This document shows, piece by piece, positions 1-5,205 of a stretch of DNA of 5,205 bases. Under the pieces are notes generated by a model that searched no databases, was not told the origin of the DNA, and saw only the letters and a program-made list of their open reading frames with translations. Position numbers and translations under genes: made by a program. Source of the stretch: Dehalococcoidia bacterium UBA1123 (GTDB taxonomy: Bacteria > Chloroflexota > Dehalococcoidia > Lucifugimonadales > UBA1123); the NCBI GenBank assembly GCA_002313895.1, contig DCAW01000004.1, positions 1-5,205 on the forward strand, read 5' to 3'. How positions within the stretch are numbered: the stretch's first letter is position 1; the number at the start of each line of letters is the position of its first letter.

Positions 1-648
1 GGAAATTGAGCGTGACGATGGCACGGTTCTGTTATCTGGAGGGCCTCAGATGTACTTTGACCCGTTCCGCTGTTGGCCTGTCCAGACGAGACAAGCTATG
101 CGATTTGTTAGAGGTCGAGTTTTGGATGTTGGCAGTGGGGCGCGCCGACACGCCCCCCACCTTCAGGAGCGAGGCTACGATGTGTTGTGCATCGACAACT
201 CCCCGCTGGCTTTAGAGGTATGCAGGAGACGCGGCGTCCGCGAAACCCGTGAAATGAGCGTTTATCAGGTGTCGCGCACTCTCGGAATTTTCGACACGAT
301 AATCATGATGGACGGAAACCTAGCCCTGCTGGCAGACGTTGATCGCGGCAAGCGGCTTCTGGAGCGTATAGATCGAATCACGAGCCACAGAGCGCGTATC
401 ATCGGAGAAACCTGCGAACCCCACCAAACCGACGACCCAATCCATGCCGCATATCACGAGTCCAACCGACAGCGGGCCAAGTCAAGATTTGTGTGCGGTA
501 CAGGCAGTATGTCGGAGCGTGGTTCGATTATATGCTCGCATCTCGGGACGAGCTTCGCAACGTCTTGGAAGGGACCAATTGGACGTTGAGACCGACCATA
601 GATTCGGATGGGCGGGAGTATTTTGCGATCATAGAAGAGAAATTTTAG
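1..648 (+). pseudogene. Class I SAM-dependent methyltransferase, 5' end outside the window, frameshifted
   Basis: The reading frame is open from base 2, so the gene starts upstream of the window. It encodes the Rossmann-fold SAM-binding start RVLDVGSGARRHAPHL, a motif II acidic residue in VLCIDNSPLALEVC, and a later FDTIIMMDGN strand, as in class I methyltransferases acting on small molecules (substrate unknown). This frame reads well to about base 475 (QTDDPIHAAYHESNRQR) and then turns to nonsense, stopping at 589. One frame over, from about 478 to the TAG at 646-648, the sequence resumes as a convincing C-terminus (YVGAWFDYMLASRDELRNVL, then EYFAIIEEKF). Restoring one G in the GGG run at 474-476 would join both parts as NRQRGQVK. 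The third glycine of the SAM motif (expected GxGxG) is Arg, a second likely damaging change. ATG at 50 has a GGAGGG at 38-43 and could be an internal start, but family-like sequence continues upstream of it. Whether the gene is dead or misread cannot be settled here. Confidence 0.8.
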
Positions 649-675
649 AGTCAATTAAATTTGCGCCAAATTATT

Positions 676-682
676 GAGAGGA
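676..682 (+). promoter_or_regulatory. Ribosome binding site that sets the start of the first enolase-superfamily gene
   Basis: GAGAGGA lies 8 bases before ATG 691. It favours 691 over the in-frame TTG at 661, which would add ten residues (MRQIIERTDR) unlike the family's usual beginning; MKITDLRMET is typical. Confidence 0.7.
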
Positions 683-690
683 CTGACAGA

Positions 691-1788
691 ATGAAAATTA
701 CCGATTTGAGGATGGAGACCTATAGATGGGACAGAACGGTGCCCATCCGAAATGGCATGTATGTCTACCCGACGTCTGGGCTTAACGTGGTGAAGGTCGA
801 GACTGACGAAGGCATCACCGGAATCGGACTGGCCGGAGGGGTGCAGGGCGCCGAAGAGATCGGCTCGGTCATTCTAGATCACTTTAAGCAGTTTGTCGTG
901 GGCCAGGACCCTTTCGACACTGAGCGAATCTGGGACGCCATGTGGCAGCCCAAGCTCGTCGGCAGGCGAGGCATCACAACTCGGGTGATTAGCGGCATAG
1001 ATATCGCTCTCTGGGACCTTAAGGGCAGGGCGGTGGGCAAACCCGTGTACAAGCTGCTGGGCGGCTTTGCTGAGAAGGTGCCGGTGTACATCGCTGGAGG
1101 TTACTATGAGGAAGGCAAGGGCTTGAAGGAGCTGGCGGAGGAGATGGAGGAGAGCGTCGAGATGGGCGCAAACGCGATCAAAATGAAGATCGGCGGCGCG
1201 CCGATTAACGAAGATGTGGAACGGGTCCGGGTGGTGCGAGAAACGGTGGGTCCAGACGTTAAAGTCATGGTGGACGCTAACTGCGCCTATCGTCACTACG
1301 AGGCTATCGAGATCGCCCGCAAGATGGAGCCTTACGACGTGTTCTGGTTCGAGGAACCGGTCAATCCTGATGATTACAAAGGTCACCAACTAATCAGCCA
1401 GTCAACGATAATACCAATAGCCACTGGCGAAAACGAGTACACTCGCTACGGATTCCGTGAGCTGATCGAGGGTCGATGCTGTGACATCCTCCAGCCCGAC
1501 GGCCTGATTATGGGTGGAGTGACAGAGTTCATGAAAGTGGCGGCGATGGCTCAATCTCACGATCTCCACGTCGCGCCCCACGGCAAGCAGGAGATTCACG
1601 TTCATCTCGTCTGCGCCATTCCCAACGGTTTGACGGTCGAATACTACCGTGGCTCTACAGACCCGATGTGGGACAAGACGTTCCTGGAGCCGCTTGAAGT
1701 CAAGGACGGGTTCGTCAGTCCGCCGGACCGTCCTGGGTTTGGAATCGACCTGAACGAAGAAGCCCTGGCGCCGCACCGAGTAAGCTAA
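691..1788 (+). CDS. Enolase superfamily protein, mandelate racemase/muconate lactonizing family (probable sugar-acid or hydroxy-acid dehydratase or racemase)
   Basis: This is a 365-residue protein with the two-domain enolase fold: an N-terminal capping domain (about 1-125) that ends with the family signature SGIDIALWDLKGRAVGKPVY (101-120), then a modified TIM barrel. The catalytic set of the mandelate racemase subgroup is complete: K164 and K166 (KMK), metal ligands D195 (MVDAN), E221 (FEEP) and E247 (TGEN), the D270 (LQPDG)/H297 (APHG) dyad, and E317 (TVEYY). These numbers equal the published numbering of Pseudomonas putida mandelate racemase, so the two align with almost no net gap up to residue 317. 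Such enzymes bind Mg2+, abstract the proton alpha to a carboxylate and either dehydrate or racemize the acid; the substrate is not identifiable from sequence. The gene is cytosolic (no signal peptide), starts 42 bases after the methyltransferase remnant, and is followed by a strong terminator. Co-transcription with the upstream gene is possible, since no clear promoter is seen in the gap. Confidence 0.95.
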   Translation: MKITDLRMETYRWDRTVPIRNGMYVYPTSGLNVVKVETDEGITGIGLAGGVQGAEEIGSVILDHFKQFVVGQDPFDTERIWDAMWQPKLVGRRGITTRVISGIDIALWDLKGRAVGKPVYKLLGGFAEKVPVYIAGGYYEEGKGLKELAEEMEESVEMGANAIKMKIGGAPINEDVERVRVVRETVGPDVKVMVDANCAYRHYEAIEIARKMEPYDVFWFEEPVNPDDYKGHQLISQSTIIPIATGENEYTRYGFRELIEGRCCDILQPDGLIMGGVTEFMKVAAMAQSHDLHVAPHGKQEIHVHLVCAIPNGLTVEYYRGSTDPMWDKTFLEPLEVKDGFVSPPDRPGFGIDLNEEALAPHRVS

Positions 1789-1816
1789 GCTCACGGGACG
1801 ACCTTGACAGAAACGA

Positions 1817-1855
1817 AAAAGGGGAGTGGCATCAACGCGACGCCACTCCCCTTTT
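1817..1855. terminator. Bidirectional rho-independent terminator between convergent genes
   Basis: A perfect 14-bp inverted repeat, AAAAGGGGAGTGGC at 1817-1830 and GCCACTCCCCTTTT at 1842-1855, encloses an 11-base loop. The GC-rich part of the stem is flanked by A's on the left and T's on the right, so a transcript from either strand ends in a hairpin with a U run. It lies 28 bases after the plus-strand enolase-type gene and 30 bases past the stop of the minus-strand L25 gene, as expected for a shared terminator. Confidence 0.93.
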
Positions 1856-1885
1856 GTGTGCTGATCAGGTGAGTCGGGAAACGAA

Positions 1886-2545
1886 TTACTCTTCTGATTC
1901 TTCCTCGCCTTCGCCCTCTTCGCCTTCGCCCTCTTCGCCTTCGAGACCTTCTTCGCCTTCGATCTCTTCTTCCTCGACGATTTCGATTCTTGGCGCGGTC
2001 ACTCTGACTACTAGAGCGTCGGGGTCATTGAGAATCGAGACATTTTCCGGACTCTCCACATCGGAGACCTGGATCGTCACTTCAAAGTCAATCAGTCCCG
2101 AAATATCGATGTTGAACGCCGCAGGAATCTCCATAGGCAGCGCTTCAACGAGCAGTGACTGGAAGTTTTGGAGCAGAACTCCACCCATTTGGGTTATGCC
2201 TGGAGCCGTGCCTTCGAAGACAACCGGAACCTGAGCGGTGATCGTCTGGCTGACGTCCACACGGAGGAAGTCGACATGAAGGATCGACTCTTTAACCGGG
2301 TGTCGCTGAACCTCGCGGACAAAGCAGATGTCGGCGCCATCCTGACCTTCTACCTCGACAGAGACAGGGATGTTGGAGCCGATTTCAAGCAGTAGGCGAT
2401 TCAGGGTCTGATCTTCGATCTGGGCCGAGATGGATTCGGCCTGGGTTCCATAAACATGCACCGGCACAATGCCTTTGCGCCTGAGCAAGGCTACTTTCTT
2501 TCCAACTATCGTTCTCGCTGAAAGTTTGACACTTTTTACATCCAT
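1886..2545 (-). CDS. rplY: Large ribosomal subunit protein bL25, TL5/CTC type, with long acidic tail
   Basis: This 219-residue protein binds 5S rRNA in the 50S subunit. The N-terminal L25 domain (about 1-95) shows the usual GKKVALLRRKGIVPVHVYG stretch and the VREVQRHPVKESILHVDF strand region. It is followed by the TL5/CTC-type beta domain (about 96-185: VPVVFEGTAPGI, VEALPMEIPAAFNIDIS, NDPDALVVRV). The last 30 or so residues are almost only Glu and Gly (EEEEIEGEEGLEGEEGEGEE, then a short Glu/Ser end). Acidic tails occur in many long-form L25 proteins, especially outside Proteobacteria. The start is ATG with AGGAG (plus-strand CTCCT, 2555-2559) nine bases upstream. The gene is last in the minus-strand row and converges on the plus-strand enolase-type gene. 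Its length and two-domain form match the CTC subfamily; the symbol ctc would serve equally well. Confidence 0.96.
   Translation of the reverse strand: MDVKSVKLSARTIVGKKVALLRRKGIVPVHVYGTQAESISAQIEDQTLNRLLLEIGSNIPVSVEVEGQDGADICFVREVQRHPVKESILHVDFLRVDVSQTITAQVPVVFEGTAPGITQMGGVLLQNFQSLLVEALPMEIPAAFNIDISGLIDFEVTIQVSDVESPENVSILNDPDALVVRVTAPRIEIVEEEEIEGEEGLEGEEGEGEEGEGEEESEE
1905..1968. repeat. 15-bp tandem repeat inside the acidic tail of L25
   Basis: Two exact copies of TCGCCTTCGCCCTCT (1905-1919 and 1920-1934) are followed by diverged copies beginning TCGCCTTCGAG and TCGCCTTCGAT, up to about 1968. The unit is five codons long, so copy number changes keep the frame and only lengthen or shorten the Glu/Gly tail on the minus strand. 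Confidence 0.8.
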
Positions 2546-2693
2546 TGAGGGTCGCTCCTGTGGCCTGACGCAGGGTCACGTCTCTGGCGTTGGCTGCGTT
2601 TTGGTATTATCTAACTCGTGGCCTGTCGCGTTGAAACGTTACCGCGCTGCGACAAGTAATTCTAGCACACGCCGATTGCGACGCGGTAGGACT
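2546..2693 (-). promoter_or_regulatory. Leader and promoter region of the L25 gene
   Basis: No gene is seen in these 148 bases. On the minus strand there is an extended -10-like element, TGC followed by TAGAAT (plus-strand ATTCTAGCA, 2659-2667), with no good -35. A second weak -10-like GATAAT lies closer to the gene (plus-strand ATTATC, 2606-2611). Two inverted repeats fall in the would-be leader: TGTCGC/GCGACA (2624-2629 with 2649-2654) and ACGCAG/CTGCGT (2568-2573 with 2594-2599). These elements are weak individually; an L25-specific promoter here is a reasonable inference, because the upstream gene is broken and ribosomal protein expression must continue. Confidence 0.35.
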
Positions 2694-3856
2694 CTAGACA
2701 TCGACCATCCACGGCTGTCGTTCGACTGCGAATGCTCTGTCCAATTGGGAGACAATGCCAGATTTCAACGCCCGAATCCGGCCAGTCATCATTAGCGTTT
2801 CGAGTGACGTGCCGCCGAGGTCAATAGCTCCCAGGTCTGACGCCTGGGTCGTTGGTTGGCAGGTCGAGCCATCCGGCGAGACAATCAACTTGTAACAAAC
2901 CTGATTCCACGGGCAGAAATCGTCGCGAATCTGGATCACGGCGCTCGCCTCTGCATCGTAGCTTCTCGCTTGGAGGGCCGCAGGAACTTCGACGATCCTG
3001 AGCTCCTGGTCCTGCACTTTACCCAAGCCTTCGGGTATTTGCCAGCAGCCACGGCAGAGGATCATCTAAAGGTCGCACGAAGTCATCAGGTCGATGTCGA
3101 AACAGTAACTCCAAAGGGCCGTCTCCGTCCCTGGTGTTGCGTCCAGCAGTATTATGCCCCCTACGATATTGTTCCTTAGTCGGTAGGTCACGAATCCCTG
3201 TGGAACTCTGTTCTCGCGTAGGCCATATGGAAGAACGCGGAAGCCCCTCGCCGTCACGGCAATGTATCCTGTGAGAAACCTTCCCATCAAACGTCAGAAA
3301 TATTAAACATGCTGCCGCGATCGCGCCAGACTCGATCATATACTCCAGGCCAGATTTGGCGCATCTCGTCTGGATCGACAAACCGAGTTTCCCCAGACGG
3401 CGCTGGGGCACACGACATGATGGTGTGTTCACGGGAGATGCTCCAATCCTCGCCCCAAACGGCAATCCCCCATCCATATCGTGAATAGATTGAGCTTTCC
3501 GATGCGGTGAGGCCTGTCACAAACTCCCCGCGTTCTCGAAAATCTTCCATCTGCTGTCTCATCATGCGAATCAGCGGACCTCGTCTCCGATGCGTAGGCT
3601 GCACGGTCACGATATCCACAAACGGAAACGGCACATGCGCCCCCGGCACGGTCAGTTCAAAAGTATGGGAGGCGGCCGAACCAACGACTCTGCCATTTTG
3701 GAAAGCGTCCAATATCCGCTCGATCTCGGTGATGGACCGAATGAACGCCTGCATGACTGGATCGGAATGCTCGCCGAACGCCCGTGCGGCAGAGTGTTCC
3801 CAAGCAGGCCATTCGTCTTCGGTGATGGGGCGGATTTCGATATGTTGATCTGCCAA
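2694..3856 (-). pseudogene. Eis-like GNAT acetyltransferase with SCP2 domain, broken by at least three frameshifts
   Basis: Pieces of one Eis-family protein appear in order in different minus-strand frames. Piece 1 (3856-3287, TTG start) is the GNAT part, with the acetyl-CoA loop VQPTHRRRG (85-93) and the Eis motif IYSRYGWG (123-130), ending at TGA just after RGSMFNISDV. Piece 2 (about 3285-3090) carries FVTYRLRNN and ALWSYCFDIDLM. Piece 3 (about 3085-3022) carries VRPLDDPLPWLLANTRR. Piece 4 (about 3018-2694) is the SCP2-like end: VEVPAALQARSYDAE, IRDDFCPWN, LGAIDLGGTSLETL, RQPWMVDV. The joins near 3285, 3080 and 3020 fit loss of one base, loss of one base and gain of one base. Two segments also look shortened by about eight residues relative to the family as I know it (after YRLRNN and before LGAIDL). 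The intact form would be close to the family's roughly 400 residues. It starts 11 bases after the enolase-type gene, with a GAG-rich ribosome site overlapping that gene's stop. Eis proteins acetylate amines using acetyl-CoA; the substrate here is unknown. Confidence 0.87.
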
Positions 3857-3867
3857 ATTGGCGATCT

Positions 3868-5007
3868 CTACTGGTCGATTACAGAACCATCCTCGTGGAG
3901 CCTGGTTGAGACTACGCGAGGCGTGAACGGGTGTTTCTCCGCTGCGTCGTCTGCTAGCTCGACACCAATACCAGGAGCGTCGGGAACGATCAAGTATCCG
4001 TTCTCCTGCCTGACTGCGGATTTCACGATTTCGGTTTTCGGAGCTTCGCCTTTTCCAATCGGGTACTCTTGGAGCGCAAAGTTAGGGATGGACGCCGCAA
4101 TCTGAAGGCAGGCGGCTGTGCTGACAGGACTCAGCGGGTTGTGAGGCACGACGCCGACGTAGTGGGCCTCGGCGATGGCCGCGATTTTCTTGGCGTGGGT
4201 GATTCCGCCAACCATGCACACGTCTGGACGCACGTTCTGGACAGCGCCCCGCTTCAAGAGCATCTCGAACTCGTGGATGGTGTGCAGTCTTTCGCCGGTG
4301 GCGATAGGGATATTGATATGTTGCGCCACCAAACCCATAGCGTCGAAATTTTCAGGCAAAATTGGGTCTTCGTAGAAGTAGGGATTGTACTGCTCGATAC
4401 CGCGGCCCAGAGCGATCGCCTCTGCTGGGGTGAGGCGGCGGTGAATCTCGATACAAAGGTCAACGTCGTTGCCCACGGCGTCTCGGTACGCGCCGACGGT
4501 GTCGATGGCGTCGCCGATCTTGTTGGCGTGGGTCTTGAAGTAAGGAACGTCGCGAGACTCGTCAAGGAACGGCGTCAGATGGCCGACGGCGGTGAATCCA
4601 AGCTCTTTGGCGTCCTTGATGCCCTGGACCAGCCTTTCCCTTGTGTCTCCGAACACATGGTAATAGACACGAGCCTTGTCGCGCGTCTTGCCGCCCAATA
4701 GCTGATGGACGGGGACCCCGAAATTCTTGCCCATGATGTCCCACATCGCAATGTCCAGTGCGCTGAGAGCGCCCATGATGGCGGCACCTCGGAAGTGGCT
4801 GAATCGGTACATATACTGCCAGTGATGTTCAATGCGTAGTGGATCTTTGCCCACCAGGTATCGCCCGAACAGCTCGATTGCAGATTTTGACGCTTCTAGA
4901 TAACCCCAGGCTCCAGACTCGCCCAGCCCTGTAATTCCCTCGTCGGTGTGAATCTTCGCGTACAGGTATCGCGAGACGCCGATAGCCTCGCCTTTAGTGA
5001 TTTTCAC
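3868..5007 (-). CDS. Enolase superfamily protein, galactonate/mannonate dehydratase-like, with altered catalytic positions
   Basis: This 379-residue protein starts at GTG 5007 with AGAGGAGAA five bases upstream (core AGGAG on plus-strand 5013-5017). The N-terminal capping domain ends in LSALDIAMWDIMGKNFGVPV (81-100) and is followed by the TIM barrel. Metal-site candidates are E187 and H189 (IEIHRR), E213 (YEDP) and E239 (ATGER). D262 (VRPD) and H289 (VVPHNP) occupy the dyad positions, and E314 (LQEY) follows. The His two residues after the first ligand, the PHNPLSP loop and the LQEYP end resemble D-galactonate and mannonate dehydratases (DgoD, ManD), so acid-sugar dehydration is the best guess. 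Two features differ: the KxK strand is replaced by AVGHLTPF (140-147), and the first metal ligand is Glu, not Asp. It shares few residues with the other enolase-type protein in this window beyond superfamily motifs, so this is not a recent duplication. It heads a minus-strand unit with the acetyltransferase remnant. Confidence 0.94.
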   Translation of the reverse strand: MKITKGEAIGVSRYLYAKIHTDEGITGLGESGAWGYLEASKSAIELFGRYLVGKDPLRIEHHWQYMYRFSHFRGAAIMGALSALDIAMWDIMGKNFGVPVHQLLGGKTRDKARVYYHVFGDTRERLVQGIKDAKELGFTAVGHLTPFLDESRDVPYFKTHANKIGDAIDTVGAYRDAVGNDVDLCIEIHRRLTPAEAIALGRGIEQYNPYFYEDPILPENFDAMGLVAQHINIPIATGERLHTIHEFEMLLKRGAVQNVRPDVCMVGGITHAKKIAAIAEAHYVGVVPHNPLSPVSTAACLQIAASIPNFALQEYPIGKGEAPKTEIVKSAVRQENGYLIVPDAPGIGVELADDAAEKHPFTPRVVSTRLHEDGSVIDQ

Positions 5008-5043
5008 AAGTTCTCCTCTGGCGTGGGATGGGTTTGCGAGCGT

Positions 5044-5072
5044 ATTGTATTGTGTGAGCGGATGGAGAACAA
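5044..5072 (-). promoter_or_regulatory. Predicted sigma-70-type promoter of the second enolase-superfamily gene
   Basis: On the minus strand TTGTTC (plus 5067-5072) is followed after 17 bases by TACAAT (plus 5044-5049), matching the -10 consensus at five of six bases but the -35 at only three. Transcription would begin near 5037 and give a leader of about 30 bases containing the strong AGGAG site. Confidence 0.5.
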
Positions 5073-5096
5073 GCTGGATTTCATGCGGATCACCGA

Positions 5097-5125
5097 TTGA
5101 GCCTGAAGCGTCTGTCGCTTAAAAT
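5097..5125 (+). promoter_or_regulatory. Predicted divergent sigma-70-type promoter
   Basis: TTGAGC (5097-5102) is followed after exactly 17 bases by TAAAAT (5120-5125), four of six and five of six matches to consensus. It points right, back to back with the minus-strand promoter at 5044-5072, toward the possible gene starting at 5183. Confidence 0.5.
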
Positions 5126-5182
5126 GTATGAGCATCGCAAGCTAACGGAACCACGCGCCGCAAAGGTGAGGACAATACTAAA

Positions 5183-5205
5183 ATGTCGATTCGTTCGATA
5201 ACTCC
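5183..5205 (+). CDS. Possible start of an unknown gene, cut by the window edge
   Basis: ATG 5183 opens MSIRSIT and runs off the edge. AGGTGAGG at 5164-5171 lies 11 bases upstream as a possible, slightly distant ribosome site, and a promoter-like pair sits about 60 bases before it. Seven residues do not allow a family call, and the frame could close just beyond the window. Confidence 0.35.

Noticed and set aside
874..1389. Minus-strand open frame of about 170 codons
   Set aside because: It is opposite the first enolase-type gene, where all catalytic residues are on the plus strand; His/Leu-rich composition is typical of an antisense shadow.
1854..2234. Plus-strand open frame encoding a Ser/Pro-rich protein
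   Set aside because: It is the reverse complement of the Glu/Gly repeat tail and beta domain of L25; the low-complexity sequence comes from the GAG/GAA codons on the other strand.
2856..3179. Plus-strand open frame across the middle of the acetyltransferase remnant
   Set aside because: The minus strand carries clear Eis-family segments over this range; the plus-strand product resembles nothing and has no clear ribosome site.
3066..3290. Separate small minus-strand gene with a TTG start
   Set aside because: Its content (YRLR, ALWSYCFDIDL) is the middle of the Eis-like protein, so it is a fragment of the broken gene and not an independent one.
3070..3290. Programmed frameshifting in the acetyltransferase gene
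   Set aside because: Three separate shifts in both directions, a stop beside the first break and apparent in-frame losses fit decay or sequence error better than recoding; no convincing slippery heptamer with a downstream structure is seen.
4069..4701. Long plus-strand open frame of about 210 codons
   Set aside because: It lies wholly inside the well-supported minus-strand enolase-type gene and has no recognisable motifs.
1..5205. CRISPR arrays, tRNA or rRNA genes, insertion sequences, phage genes
   Set aside because: I searched by eye for spaced direct repeats, tRNA-like cloverleaf segments, transposase motifs and terminal inverted repeats. I found none; the only tandem repeat is inside the L25 coding region.

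Overview
The window looks like chromosomal DNA from a free-living bacterium with moderately high GC. It carries no phage, plasmid or insertion-sequence genes. Two different enolase-superfamily (mandelate racemase/muconate lactonizing type) genes lie within 5 kb, next to a TL5/CTC-type ribosomal protein L25 with a very acidic tail. A DinB-free, stand-alone class I SAM methyltransferase and an Eis-like GNAT/SCP2 acetyltransferase complete the set. This mix fits a Chloroflexota lineage such as SAR202/Dehalococcoidia, whose genomes are known for expanded enolase-superfamily paralogues. That taxonomic placement is an inference from gene content, not something shown by a marker gene.

Layout on the plus strand: the 3' part of a class I SAM methyltransferase enters from the left edge and is broken by a frameshift near 470-480 (1-648). 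It is followed after 42 bases by an intact enolase-superfamily gene starting at ATG 691 (691-1788). A strong, nearly symmetric hairpin at 1817-1855 then terminates this unit and, from the other side, the convergent minus-strand unit.

Layout on the minus strand, read right to left: a second enolase-superfamily gene with a GTG start (5007-3868) is followed after 11 bases by an Eis-like acetyltransferase broken by at least three frameshifts (3856-2694). After a leader of about 150 bases comes ribosomal protein L25 (2545-1886). The right edge (5008-5205) is a divergent promoter region, with a possible new plus-strand gene beginning at 5183.

The two enolase-superfamily enzymes probably act on sugar acids or other hydroxy-acids, but their substrates cannot be read from sequence. 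The first has every catalytic position of mandelate racemase, even at the same residue numbers. The second lacks the KxK lysines and has Glu where the first metal-binding Asp is expected. Two of the five main genes are broken, each by more than one kind of lesion, while the other three are clean. This suggests real gene decay rather than uniform sequencing error. I see no new defence, mobile or regulatory system in this window.
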